Source: Allacma fusca
Taxonomy: Eukaryota > Arthropoda > Collembola > Symphypleona > Sminthuridae
NCBI GenBank assembly: GCA_947179485.1
Contig: OX359250.1
Span: 47,527,450-47,591,449, forward strand
Reading direction: 5' to 3'
DNA length: 64,000 bases
Notes under the pieces: model-generated
Seen by the model: only the letters and a program-made list of their open reading frames with translations
Told to the model about the DNA's origin: nothing
Database searches by the model: none
Program-made: the position numbers and the translations under genes
Part shown: piece after piece, positions 31,142-41,872 of the stretch
Position numbering within the stretch: position 1 is the stretch's first letter
How the letters are laid out: each line of letters opens with the position of its first letter

Positions 31142-33228
31142 GTGACTTAGCACGTAGGGCTGATCACAGATGATTTTTTTACCTTATCCACTGTAAACTT
31201 TGCATCACATGGGATAAATAAATAACTGGCGTCGAAGCGTAGCTATTTAAAACGAAACTTAAGTCACTTTTGTATCTCAATTCTCAATCACCACAACCAT
31301 TCAATGCAAACGTAATCCGTTTATAATTACATACATATAGTGGCTGAAGAGTGAAAATGGTTGTCGTGTGCTTGCTTTATTACATCATTTACACCATTTT
31401 GCCTCTTCGTTGACGATATGCTGTAACATATGCTTAACTGACATACTTTAATCCAATGAAGCTTTCGCGGTGATCAAAATTTTGAACAATAATGAAACCC
31501 TAAATCAAAAATCCCAAATATGATTGCTTTCCAATTTCGAAGAATTTTATCTTTAATTGCGTATTTCATTCATGCGATCGAATTTAAAATGTTAAGTTAA
31601 AATTTGAAGTAGCGTTCTAGCACAATTTTTAGGGCATCAGTTTTTCAAAGGGATTTCATATCATTATTCATTTCTGTCAAACCTTCGAATATTTTTCCAG
31701 CCTTTGAAAACTAAAGACGGAATGTTTAAAACAATGTTTTAAATAACATTATCTCTACATCACACCCAACGTATAAGCTAATATACAGAAATGACAACTG
31801 AAAACCCTATCTACACTTTCATGTGCACATGTCTCTGAAGGCACTGATTGCCCAGTGAAGACTTAAATGGAATAGAATCATCTACAAAGACAAATGTATG
31901 GTATTTAATGAAGTGTTCTGCAAGCTATCTGGTCCGCCCATCCCTACGAAATATATCACATCCTACACGTCTGCTCCGGAACGGAAAAAATTAGGAATAA
32001 GTACTTCCCATATGGAAATAACAGAGATATGATTCAAATGCTGCATTGTTTGAGTAATTGCAACGTGGATACGTAAAACCATTAATGTTCTATTTAATAG
32101 CTTGTATTAGCAAAATTGTGCGTACATAAAGAACCGCATTATGGGTAAGGCCCGAGAATGGAATAAATTGGTCACCGTGTGGACTTAATTGAACAAAATT
32201 ATCGGTGGATCAAGTCAAAATCAAGTCCAAACGGTGTTCGAATAAACGCTTGAACATTTATTTTTTAAAGAAGCAAATTTAAATACAAATAACGAAGGAA
32301 TTCAAAATGACGTTAAAATATAATTACCATCTTTTGATTTGATTAAACTATCAGGAAAGATTTGAAATCCAAAATTTTAAGGGTCGTGAAAGCTTTGAAT
32401 TTATGTACAATCTGCTGGCTATGTCAAAATAGTAAGTATTTTGAAATTTCTAATAACGTACTTATACGTTTAGAATGCGTCAATTACTTGAGGCAAAGTA
32501 TACAATTTCAAAGGTTTTCAAATTTAAGAATTGTATAAACGCAAACAAATGTATTAGAAAAATAGTCAAAGCTGCTATGTACATAACCTTTGGAATTTTG
32601 AAAGACCAATCTATACGGTGAGGATCTACTGGTTCAGGATTTTAATATAGACTTGTAAGAGTATATAATGGTATTGAGTAACCTGTTCCTAGATTTTAAA
32701 TAAATGCCATTTATTGTTTCAATTTTCGTTCCAGATTTATTTCACTGAACTAGGTCAAGATTTGAGGTCGTAGGGATCCGGGATGTGGAACAAAATCGCT
32801 AGACTAATACTATTTGCTAAAATTTCAATTAATAAACTAGCCGTACAATTTTCAATTGTAATCCGAAGCATGAAATTTTTCAATTTGTTTGTAGCAATTC
32901 TAGTTCCGGATAGTGATCCCAATCTTTCAATTCAATTCAAAAATTTCGTTTTGATTCAATTCAACTTACCCGAATAACTATTTTGCTTGGGATGCTATGG
33001 GAAAATTGGCCCCGTATGAAACCCAAGTACATTTCTTAAAAGAAAGTACCGATGGGCTCAGTCAATGGGATTTTATGCTATTTACCCATACGATTCGGGT
33101 CATACGGCGTTTCCCATGGGAACGTCAGTCACGCATTTTTGTCTCACGCATGAGCATTATATACAGCACTCAGTTCTGACTTACAATGAGCGGGATACAA
33201 AAACATCACATGCAACGGTTGACTTCCG
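31142..33228. other. Repetitive background, no gene seen
   Basis: About 2 kb with no gene. An inverted ACGCC landmark (TAACTGGCGTCGAAGCG) lies at 31223, and a GGTCACCGTGTGGACTTAAT landmark at 32170. The ORFs at 32783-33179 are not supported. Confidence 0.45.
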
Positions 33229-33873
33229 GAAGTAAAATTTTAGCCGACATCCGACATGTGTCGGGAGATTTTAGCCGACAAATGTCGGGCAAAATGGGAT
33301 TTTGGCCGACAATGTCGGGCGATTTTCCCCGACATCCGACGCGGGAAAGTTTCTAGCCGACGAGACATTTCGAGATAGTACCCGACATCCGACATTGTCG
33401 GCCAGAATCCACCGACATTGTCGGGAGTTGTATCGATTTTAGCCGACATGTCGGGTGATTTTCGCCGACTTGTGTCGGGTGAAAGTGGATTCTACCCGAC
33501 ACGTTATTTTTTACAATTCTAGCCGACATCCGACAAAATGTTGATTTTATCCGACATCCGACATATGTCGGGAGATTTTACCCGACATGAATTTTTTTCT
33601 TCTTCCGACATATGTCGGGAGATTTTACCCGACATGAAATTTTTTCTTCTTCCGACACATGTCGGGAGAATTTACCCGACAGGAAATTTGTTCTTCTTCC
33701 GACATATGTCGGGAGATTTTACCCGACATGATTTTTTTCCTTCTTCCGACATATGTCGGGAGATTTTACCCGACATGATTTTTTTCCTTCTTCCGACATA
33801 TGTCGGGAGATTTTACCCGACATGAATTGTTTTCTTCTTCCGACCTATCGTGAGATTTTAGCCAATATGAAAA
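33229..33873. repeat. Left foldback arm, CCGACATATGTCGG palindromes
   Basis: Starts with unique-order segments also found in the right arm (e.g. GACGAGACATTTCGAGATAG, ATTTTTTACAATTCTAG), then about six tandem units of roughly 48 bp, each built on CCGACATATGTCGGGAGATT and ACCCGACATGAATT. Every unit contains a 14-bp perfect palindrome. The plus-strand ORF at 33538-33825 is just this repeat translated. Confidence 0.9.
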
Positions 33874-33895
33874 TATATTTGTGTCTAGATATTAT

Positions 33896-34267
33896 TTATT
33901 TGGAGGAAGTGTAATTGGTCACAGCCTTGGTCCCCTCAGACACGGCGTGTTTGCAAATTCTCCCGGCAACAACAGTCTCACTGCAGTCATGGATCTCGTG
34001 AGAGATGATCGTCGTCCTCTTGTTGTAGTGAGCGAGTCGGGAAGATTCGGCGGCTATTCTCTCGAAAACGACGTTGACGAAAGAGTTCATGATGGACATG
34101 GCCTTGGAGGAGATGTCAGTGTCAGGATGGACTTGCATCAATACTTTGTAGATGTAAACAGTGTAGGATTCCTTCCTCTTCCGCTTCTTCTTCTTGTCAC
34201 CCTTGTTGATGTTCTTCTGGGCCTTGCCAGCCTTCTTGGCTGTCTTTCCTCTTGTCTTTGGGGGCAT
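33896..34267 (-). pseudogene. H2B: Histone H2B copy with two compensating frameshifts
   Basis: 123 codons, normal H2B length, ATG to TAA. The N-terminal tail is lysine-rich, the histone fold is clear ([48 protein letters not shown]) and the C-terminus is [18 protein letters not shown]. Between SHEI and KHAVSEG the protein is not H2B-like, yet the DNA aligns to a normal H2B coding sequence after removing one inserted base just after the SHEI codons and adding one base just before KHAVSEG. So a +1 and a -1 indel garble about 13 residues of the region that contacts H2A. No 3' histone stem-loop follows; the foldback arm begins 22 bp past the stop. I infer a decayed copy, although a functional variant cannot be excluded. 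Confidence 0.88.
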
Positions 34268-34343
34268 GGTGAGAGTTTAGTAGACAGTTCTGTCGAGCGA
34301 GATATTCAGATTTGAAATGATGTAGGGACCTACTGGGCCGAGG

Positions 34344-34380
34344 TTTATATAGAGAGCGGCCGAGTAGGGTGTGATTGGTG
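34344..34380 (-). promoter_or_regulatory. H2B promoter: TATA box and CCAAT box
   Basis: Sense strand TATATAAA at 34351-34344, about 80 nt upstream of the ATG, and CCAAT at 34378-34374. This is the usual arrangement of replication-dependent histone promoters, so the copy arose by DNA-level duplication or capture rather than from processed mRNA. Confidence 0.7.
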
Positions 34381-34399
34381 GCGGTAACTGGGGTCTAAC

Positions 34400-34774
34400 T
34401 TCACACTTTCAGAGCGACCATTAAGTTCTAATCTGTATATTTTCCCGCGTTTTAGTCCATTGCTAAGTCCTATTCAGTTGATGGTATTTTTTATAACGCG
34501 TTACCGACTTTTTAATTGTAAAAATGTTTGTTGGCACCAGAATTATTCATGTCCAAAATATTTTAAATAAAGCAAATCGTTTGTGTACTGGAATTACCAC
34601 CACCTATAACCGAAGAACTTTTGTATAATATTATTGAAAATTTGACGTAATCGTAGCATAAATATTTTACTAGCGTATTCTTCCAAATATGAGCAATGGA
34701 AAAATTAGGAACATTTCATTAGATAATTAATGCTTTAAGGATTTTTAGTAATTTGTAAGCAAAATGCTGCCAAT
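34400..34774. other. H2B 5' flank inside the foldback
   Basis: About 370 bp, AT-rich, with no second histone gene. A divergent H2A partner, common in animals, is absent. Confidence 0.5.
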
Positions 34775-35472
34775 CAGTGCCTGTCATGGGAACGGGTCAC
34801 ACCCGGGTGTTTGTGTGCCGGAACGGGAACGGGTATCATATGGGTGCAAAATGTTTTCTCCCAAAAGTGTGGGTACAGGTTTGGGAACCAACCTTTTCCA
34901 TTATAGTATGTGGGAACAGGAACGCATATGGGAACGGGTGCAATACTGGCTGAATGGGAACTGTACCCAACGGGATCGGGAACGGTATGCTCAAACCCCC
35001 GAGTATAACGACAATTACGTGATTGATTTGTTTTCGCATATTGCGACCGACTGTTTTTGTGTCGTTGTTGTCATTTAGAGGCAAACGATCTTTGTTTGAA
35101 CAGATCTTCCCGCGTCGAATGATGAAATGTGAATAAAAATTAATTATATGCATATGTTATGCTTAGCAGTTGTAAGGTGACTTAAAAATTACAAAATTAA
35201 TTACCTAAGTAGAATGAATGCAATTGTGTGTAGCCATTGTTTGCAAAAATTGAAACAACAAGTATATATAATGTATAACTTTTATCCTTGAATATATGAA
35301 CTTCCGTTTCGGGTACGGGTTCCAGGGTTTTGGGTGCACCCAAAATTAATTTTTGGGAACAGGAACGGAAAAGGATTTGGGTGCTATAGTTTTAAAATTT
35401 TCGAGTCTGGTTGCGTAACTTTTGTTCACAAGATTTCGCGTGCAATTTGGGAATTGTGCTCTGCCTTGTACC

Positions 35473-36675
35473 TAGTGCTGTAATTTGTACTTTTGTAATT
35501 CTTTTGTACTTTGGCGAAAAGTTCAAAAGTAGGACAACCAAGATATTGTTTTGTACTCCGAGTTTTGTTTTGTTTTGTACTTCTATCAGATTGTTTTTGT
35601 TTTTGCACAATCTGTATTGTATTGTTCTAAGGTTCTAGAAGACGCTAGAAATTGACTAAAGTGATAGTAGTAACGAAGTTCAAGAGCACGAAGGAATTGA
35701 TTTGTGTCACTTTAGTCATTTAAACATTACTTGAAAGAACAAAAAACAAGTCATTGAATAATCTCCCATATAAGATGCATTGCATGTGTTGACGGTGGAA
35801 TTTTGGTGGGTACAATTCTTGCAATTCTGCAATTTTTGAAGGGGTGTTTAAATCTTACGGTTATTCAATTTTAGTGATCAGTACCGATTCATTGGTATCA
35901 TATCTTATGCCATTGAATTGCCATGAATAGCCATTAGCCAGCATTGATTTAATTCATGACCTTTTTATGACGTCTTTTTACTAATCCACATTAAAAGTTA
36001 CCTATAACTTGTACATCTTATAGGTGGCGTCTTATAGGTTGCAGTCAAAGTCATGTGTCTATTAGTGACACATCAGGTCAATCTGAGGTCATGTGACTAT
36101 TAGTGTCACAGTCAGGTCAATCTAAAGTCATGTGAATATTTGTGACACAATAAGGTAATGTGACATCAAATTGACCCTATTGGACGATCAATAGTCTAAT
36201 GACAGATTAAGGTTTTAAGGGGCGCATGATCTATAATGAAACTTGGTGAGTCACTAGTATTAAATCACCTATGGTTGAATTTATTGGCACATTAATGGTC
36301 ACATGACACTAGAATAACCGTCAACGGACTCAATGTAAGTAGTAAGTACATAGTTTATATGGACGATATTAGGCAAATCTACCGACAATTAATCAATACC
36401 CAGTGTTTGTGCTTTGACGTGTTTTTTCCCGATTCCAATTGCACAAATCAATCCCCATGAGCTCTAGAGCTTCGTTGTAACAACCACTTTAGTAAATTTC
36501 TAGCGTCTTCTGGAACCTTGAAACAGTACAATTTTGATTGTATTGTTTTTTTCAATTCCTGTATTGTTTTTGTTTTAGTTTTTTCCTTGAAAACAGATAT
36601 TGTTTGTTTAGTTTTGTACCAAAGACAAAAACAATACAAAAGTACAAACTAAACGAGTACAATATAACAGCACTA
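35473..36675. mobile_element. hAT-like element with TTTTGTAC arrays, second-level nest
   Basis: Ends TAGTGCTGTAATTTGTAC and GTACAATATAACAGCACTA; exact 8-bp duplications CTTGTACC (35465-35472, 36676-36683). Subterminal words are TTTTGTAC / GTACAAAA and TATTGTTTT. Internal to these is an inverted pair around TCTAGAAGACGCTAGAAATT (about 35632) and AATTTCTAGCGTCTTCTGGA (about 36493). It was inserted into the element at 34775-36749 and is therefore the youngest of the three layers. Confidence 0.9.
36046..36165. repeat. Three-copy tandem repeat, about 40 bp
   Basis: Units beginning AGTCATGTG(T/A)CTATTAGTG and containing a small hairpin GTGAC...GTCAC, in the core of the element at 35473-36675. Copies are diverged. 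Confidence 0.65.
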
Positions 36676-36757
36676 CTTGTACCCAAACCCGAACTGTAGG
36701 AACAGGAATGGGAACACGGACAACTTTTCTGTTCCCATGACAGGCACTGCTGCCAAT

Positions 36758-37280
36758 GATTTTTGAAATTTTATTCAAAGAAGTGTGCTGATATAATTTA
36801 ACTTTTACATTTTACTCTATAGCCCAATCAATAGGTATGAATTATTGCATGAGAGTTTGTCAGTAAAATATATTTTCTGTTGTGCACGAGTAAATTAGAT
36901 TGAAGCATTAATTTAATTTATACTTATTAGTTCGCACAAATATTTAAAAATAGGATACCCTTTGTAAACCAAACAATTACCCGAATGTATGATGATTGGT
37001 TCTAAATTGAGAATCGCTTTGAAAAGTTTCTGTCAATTTTTTGGGGGTTTATTCTTTTGGGATACTCGTCTTTGCCTTAACCAAGATTTGAATTTATCCA
37101 CAAATGTAGCAAAACGTAGGTTGCGATTTAATTTCAGGATAATTGTTGTCGAGTAACAATGTATTAAGGTCTAAAAATCATAAGATGGTAGTGAATTGCG
37201 TTTTAGTTAGATACATTTGGAAAATATCTACCGAGTCATAAATTTCGATAAAAAAATAATTAACTAATATAATTATTAAA
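36758..37280. other. Inner right part of the foldback, no gene
   Basis: AT-rich, nothing recognisable. It continues the sequence interrupted at 34774 by the nested elements. Confidence 0.4.
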
Positions 37281-37812
37281 TATATTTTCATTACGGCTAA
37301 AATCTCCCTACATGTTGGAAGACGAAAATATATTTTCCTGTCGGCTAAAATCACCCGACATATGTAGGATGTCGGAAGAAGAAAAAAAATGTATGTCGGG
37401 TAAAATCTCCCGACATATGTCGGAAGAAGAAAAAAAATTCATGTCGGGTAAAATCTCCCGACATATGTCGGAAGAAGAAAAAAATTCATGTCGGGTAAAA
37501 TCACTCGATATATGTCGGATAAAATCAACATTTTGTCGGATGTCGGCTAGAATTGTAAAAAATAACATGTCGGCTAAAATCCACTTTCACCCGACACAAG
37601 TCGGCGAAAATCACCCGACATGTCGGCTAAAATCCATACAACTCCCGACAATGTCGGTGTATTCTGGCCGACAATATCGGATGTCGGCCACTATCTCGAA
37701 ATGTCTCGTCGGCTAGAAACTTTTCCGCGTCGGATGTCGGCTAAAATCGCCCGACATTGTCGGGTAAAATCTCCCGACACATGTCGGATGTCGGCTAAAA
37801 TTTTACTTCCTC
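37281..37812. repeat. Right foldback arm
   Basis: Inverse copy of 33229-33873 with fewer tandem units (about four), which explains its shorter length. Ends in GGCTAAAATTTTACTTCC. Confidence 0.9.
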
Positions 37813-38060
37813 ATAATTAATATTATCCAAATAAATCCACTGTACAATAAAAGCCGGTTTTAACCAAAACGTACCACGGGCATGGCTAATATTACGCATG
37901 CACGAACACAGGGTTGCCAAGTGGCAAGAAATGGCGTGGTCTTTATTGGTTAAAATCCTGTTCTAACCGGCCTGGACCTGTATACGTTGGTATAAAATGG
38001 CCATAATTAATACCATCCAAATAAACCCACTGTCCAGTTAAAGCCTGTTGTTGCTATTTC
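37813..38060. repeat. Direct repeat pair flanking a short spacer
   Basis: 37803-37860 and 37999-38052 share ATAATTAATA(T/C)(T/C)ATCCAAATAAA followed by CCACTG and AAAGCC, about 190 bp apart. GTTGCCAAGTGGCAAGAAAT (37912) and TTTCTTGCCACTTGCTTGG (38056) are inverse of each other, so a small inverted-repeat element probably lies between them. Confidence 0.5.
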
Positions 38061-38155
38061 TTGCCACTTGCTTGGCCTTTATTGATAAAATCCGGTTTTT
38101 TTCCAACTATGGGTAGTAGTAATCCAAACGACCGTTACATTTGTCAAGGCTGGGC

Positions 38156-38416
38156 ATTTGGAAAGGACAGCTGGCCAATTAAGAGCAGGTGTGTTAGGCA
38201 CGCCTCTCCTGTCTTCTATTGGCCCATGATTTGTCATGCTTTTCAGCGCGAAAAAAAAATAATATATGCACATACAATGTAAATCTACTGCAGCAGCGTT
38301 AAGAAATTAAAACTCGATGGTTGACCGTCACTCTATTGAAACAAGCATAAGCCAATCAGAGGCAAGAGAGGCGTGCGTAACACACCTATCCTTAATTGGC
38401 CAGCTGCCATTTCCAA
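38156..38416. repeat. Imperfect inverted repeat with 70-bp arms
   Basis: Left arm 38156-38227 and right arm 38345-38416 pair over their length (e.g. GCTGGCCAATTAAG with CTTAATTGGCCAGC, GGCACGCCTCTC with GAGAGGCGTGCG). The loop is about 117 bp. The arms carry CCAAT motifs. A MITE or a hairpin-forming locus. The ORFs on both strands here are by-products. Confidence 0.7.
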
Positions 38417-39373
38417 ATCCCTCGACGTACATTAGCTTTACAAGCGGTGGGTGGTGGTAAATTTTCCGGAATTTTTCGTTTCGTAATACGTGAACATTAC
38501 GGAACGGAAGTTTGCAGTGATGTGATGAACCAAAATGGTGAACATGACCGTTGACAACTCTTATCTCCGAAAAATTTGTGTAAAATAATTTTTTTTAGAT
38601 ATTCGGTCTACTACGCAATGAAACAGTGCCTCTGCGAACATGCGTTCTCTCGAAATTCGAACTCTGCGAAACATTTCCTATCAAAACCCTAGAGCGAGAA
38701 TCTAAGAAACTGCATTTAAGAGTGAACAAGCCAAGTGTACTAAAAATCAGCTAGTTTTTTCAAGATCACGTACCAGACTAAAACAAACAGTAACCAGCCT
38801 TATTCCTGGAAGGAAAGTGTTGGCAGCTAAATAAAGTCATTTCCATAAGTGCATCTCTATTACACATCTGGTTCCTGTCTATCTTTAGAATATCGTCGAT
38901 AAAGACGCACAATGATCAGGAAACATCCGGAGATTAAAATCAAAATGTTTTACATATCTTTTTGCTTTTAGGTCTAATCAAATGACTGCAAGATAGGTTC
39001 AAGTTAAAATCGTCCACTTACGGGATTTACTCAAATCAACATAAATTACATGCAGACACATAATTTAAATATTATCACTGGATTAGAAACCACATGTAGA
39101 CCATTTCCCTTTCAATTTTTAGAGGAAGCATGCCACTGTGCCACTACTAAAATTGCACGTACGCAGTTTTCGCTGAGATAAAGAATAGTAGGACTAATCT
39201 TGTCACATAAAAACTTTTGCTAGTCCAAAAGATTATGACACTAAATTATCTTATATTATTGTCAAAAAAAGTATCTTCCGAAAAATGATTGTAGATAAAA
39301 CCTATCGATGCGACAGCTGCCAGCTGTCAATCTTCCTCAATTTTGTAAATGAATTCACGTCACCCTTCCAAAG
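38417..39373. other. Unannotated sequence, no gene recognised
   Basis: Slightly less AT-rich than the background at 38600-38830, but I find no long ORF or known motif. Confidence 0.35.
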
Positions 39374-40090
39374 ATGGGCAAATGAAGTGCCTAAGCCTAT
39401 AGCCCGCCTATTTTCTTTCAAAAAATATCGCCATCCTATATAGGCTAATAGGATGTTCCAACGAAAAGAAGAACCTTAATACCACGGGTCAAGTACTCTA
39501 ACTGCCTGCCTATTAGCCTATATCTGTCCTAGTGTGCATTGCTTGCCTGCCTATATTTGCTGTACAGCTTCTGACAGCGCTTTGCCAGCCTATATAGGCG
39601 ATATAATTGTGAGCTTTAGATAGTGCAAGCCGTATACAATGATCGCAGGCAACATGCAATTGGAATATCAATGTAGGGGTTTGATTAATGCTGTAGTAAA
39701 ATCCACTGAGAATAATAAAATATGGGACGATTATGCATGTACTATGGTACACATGTGCATATACTTTGGTAATTACTGGTTTCATGTAAAAATCCCCGTC
39801 TCATTGTCAGCCCGTCTCTGCAAACGTTTTCCCAACGTTTGTAATCCTGTCCTAACAAATTGGTGCTTTGAGAATGTTCCGCTCACCACTATTGCCTAGC
39901 CTTTACTTGAACGAACTTGTAGCCTGCCTGAATAGCCCAGTCCCTTTTTCGGAAATATCTTAATATCCTAGATTTTCCCCAAGCCTACATTGTAGTGGTG
40001 ATTTCCCAGCCTAGAACCTCGCCTAGATTCATATCCCAACTTGCAGCATCCTAGAGCCTTAGCCTATTATAGAGCCATATTCTTTATATG
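39374..40090. repeat. Low-complexity region, AGCCTATATAGGC words
   Basis: Clusters of GCCTAAGCC, GCCTATATAGGC and CCTAGCC at both sides (39390-39600 and 39890-40075) flank a unique core, like the hAT-like elements. The left edge CAAAGATGGGCAAATG resembles a hAT terminus. No matching right end or target duplication found, so it is probably truncated. Confidence 0.5.
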
Positions 40091-40339
40091 ACTAGATCCA
40101 CAACTAATCCAACTTTTGTACATATTGATCTAAACTTCCGTGCAAAATGTCTTTTGTAGCGTTAGGGTTAAAACATTTTTTTTTAAATTGGGAACAATTA
40201 TTATAAGTATCAATTTTCTGCCAGCAATGCATTTCATTTTTAGTATTTTACAGGCACTTGTTTGAGCACACTAAAAAATTGTGACACATGTTTAAAAACG
40301 ATTTTGAATTCATAGCAAAAATCGATTTTTGAAAGGTTG

Positions 40340-41110
40340 ACTTTTTTAATAAAATTCCTGGATTTGCTCCAGTTCCCTGAGGGAGTCATTGCAAGAGGTT
40401 TTGAGTTAAATAGCACAACGATAAAATTTGGAAATATTTGGAAGAAAAAGTGCTAGGGATTGAGCAATTTTAATGTTTCTTGCCGTTTTACTTATACCTT
40501 GGTTTGGGAGAAGGCAACGATATTAGAGAACATATGGTATAAGTACAAAATTTTGAAATCGAATTTCAACATGACCTAAATTTGCAGCATTTGTTGTTTA
40601 TGATTGGTTTTGTTACCAATTAATTGTTAATACAAATTCTATTACCCCTTTCTACATCTGGATTGAAGTAGATGTGTGACTTGTTAGTTTTTAAATAAAG
40701 TATCAACAAAATGGCATCTCTCACAAACTGAGATGAAGGAAGTGTTATTAGCTGTAAAGACGCTGTATATACTTTCTGGGCGTTGGATTTACTGATAAAT
40801 CATATTTCCCTCTAAATTCTATATCGTCGTCACGTAATACAATTCCGCTTTACAACCTGTTCTGGGTCAGCTTGCCAAGATCCTTGGGAATAGAAACGAA
40901 GCGAAAGTATTTTATAATTTTTTATTTTATTCCATCAAAATATAATTGAATAAAATAAATAATAATTTTGCAAAATAATTTTTCCTTCAAAGCTACTGAT
41001 TTTCAGGGCGTAACACGTATTGTGACATGAATGTTCAAACATTTTTTAAATATCAAAAGACAATTTGATTGAACAATTATACTGCCGTTGTCAAAGCGGG
41101 CAAATATTGC
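40340..41110. repeat. Inverted copy of 53750-54430
   Basis: GCCGTTGTCAAAGCGGGCAAA (41083) is the inverse of TTTGCCCGCTTTGACAACGG (53757), and TTTACTGATAAATCATA / TCTTTACAGCTAATAACAC also match in inverse. Diverged but collinear over roughly 700 bp. Confidence 0.7.
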
Positions 41111-41383
41111 AAATAATGTCTGACTACTGAAGCTGAATATTATCATTGATTCAAAGTATCGTGATTAAATCTCAAGTTAAAATTAAGAAAATGGAATGAG
41201 ATTTAAAATAATGTTAATAAAATTTTTAGTATAGTGAATCAAGACACGTGATACGCTACAATTAATGAAATTTCAGGTATGAAATTATAAAGATATTTAA
41301 ATTGGTTCAAACAAAACATGTATCGAAATTTACCTTGCTGAAAAAATAATAGATAGTGTCCAGGCAGAAGTATCCCGAGAAAT

Positions 41384-41527
41384 GATTGAATATGCCGAAA
41401 ATGCCTGCCCTACGCGGATTATGCCAAAAATGCCGAAAATGCCATTAATTGAAAATGCCCAAAATGCCCGGGCATTTTCGGCAGGCAAAATGCCCAAAAT
41501 GCCATGGCATTTTCAATTGGCCAACCC
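41384..41527. repeat. AAAATGCC-word element fragment
   Basis: Dense GCCGAAAATGCC / GGCATTTTCGGC words. The right edge GCATTTTCAATTGGCCAACCCTG resembles a hAT terminus (inverse CAGGGTTGGCC). No left counterpart found. A similar fragment lies at 43850-43945. Confidence 0.5.
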
Positions 41528-41609
41528 TGGGCGAGATAACACTCTGTATGAAGTTGTTTTATTTCCGCGCTTTGATTGCACATTCCTGCCTTTTTGCACA
41601 TGCTTAACA

Positions 41610-41872
41610 TTCACTAGTTGTCAACTATCAAACTCAAATATCAATTTTTGACGACTCAGCTAATTGAAATTGAGTTAGTGGAAGTTCTCAACTACAATGC
41701 GTAAATTGATAATTGATTTGTAATTGAAATTGAATCAACAACTATAATGCAATTATAATTTGAAATTGATTTCAATTTACAAGTTGCAGATTACCACCAA
41801 TTGAAATTGACTTGAAATTGTATTTGAAATTGACAGTTGCAATTACTACTTGAAATTGTGAGGAGCCCTAGT
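41610..41872. repeat. TTGAAATTGA-word element fragment
   Basis: Nearly all variants of AATTGAAATTGA in both orientations. The right edge GTGAGGAGCCCTA looks like a hAT end (inverse TAGGGCTCCTCAC). The left edge is unresolved. Confidence 0.5.

Larger units (their letters stand above)
34775..36749. mobile_element. hAT-like element with GGGAACGGG arrays, nested in foldback
   Basis: Perfect terminal repeats CAGTGCCTGTCATGGGAAC and its inverse, flanked by exact 8-bp duplications CTGCCAAT (34767-34774, 36750-36757). The subterminal words are GGGAACGGG and GGGTGC. It is itself interrupted by the element at 35473-36675, so without that it is only about 770 bp. No transposase. Confidence 0.9.
33229..37812. 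mobile_element. Foldback structure enclosing a histone H2B copy
   Basis: Two long inverted arms (33229-33873 and 37281-37812) match each other from the outer end GGAAGTAAAATTTTAGCC to the inner end ATGAAAATATATTT. They bracket 3.4 kb holding an H2B gene copy and two nested hAT-like elements. This resembles foldback transposons, whose arms are internally repetitive. No flanking target duplication is visible (left flank GACTTCC, right flank TCATAATT), so a local inverted duplication cannot be excluded. Confidence 0.65.

Noticed and set aside
33538-33825. 95-aa plus-strand ORF (HMSGDFTRHEFF repeats)
   Set aside because: Translation of the 48-bp foldback repeat; unit length is divisible by three, so it stays open by construction.
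34836-35153. 105-aa minus ORF in the foldback
   Set aside because: Covers GGGAACGGG words of the nested hAT-like element; no domain.
36046-36165. Possible CRISPR-like array
   Set aside because: Three diverged tandem units without unique spacers, in a eukaryotic transposon.
37312-37716. 134-aa ORF with MSEEEKK repeats
   Set aside because: Same repeat in the right foldback arm read on the other strand.
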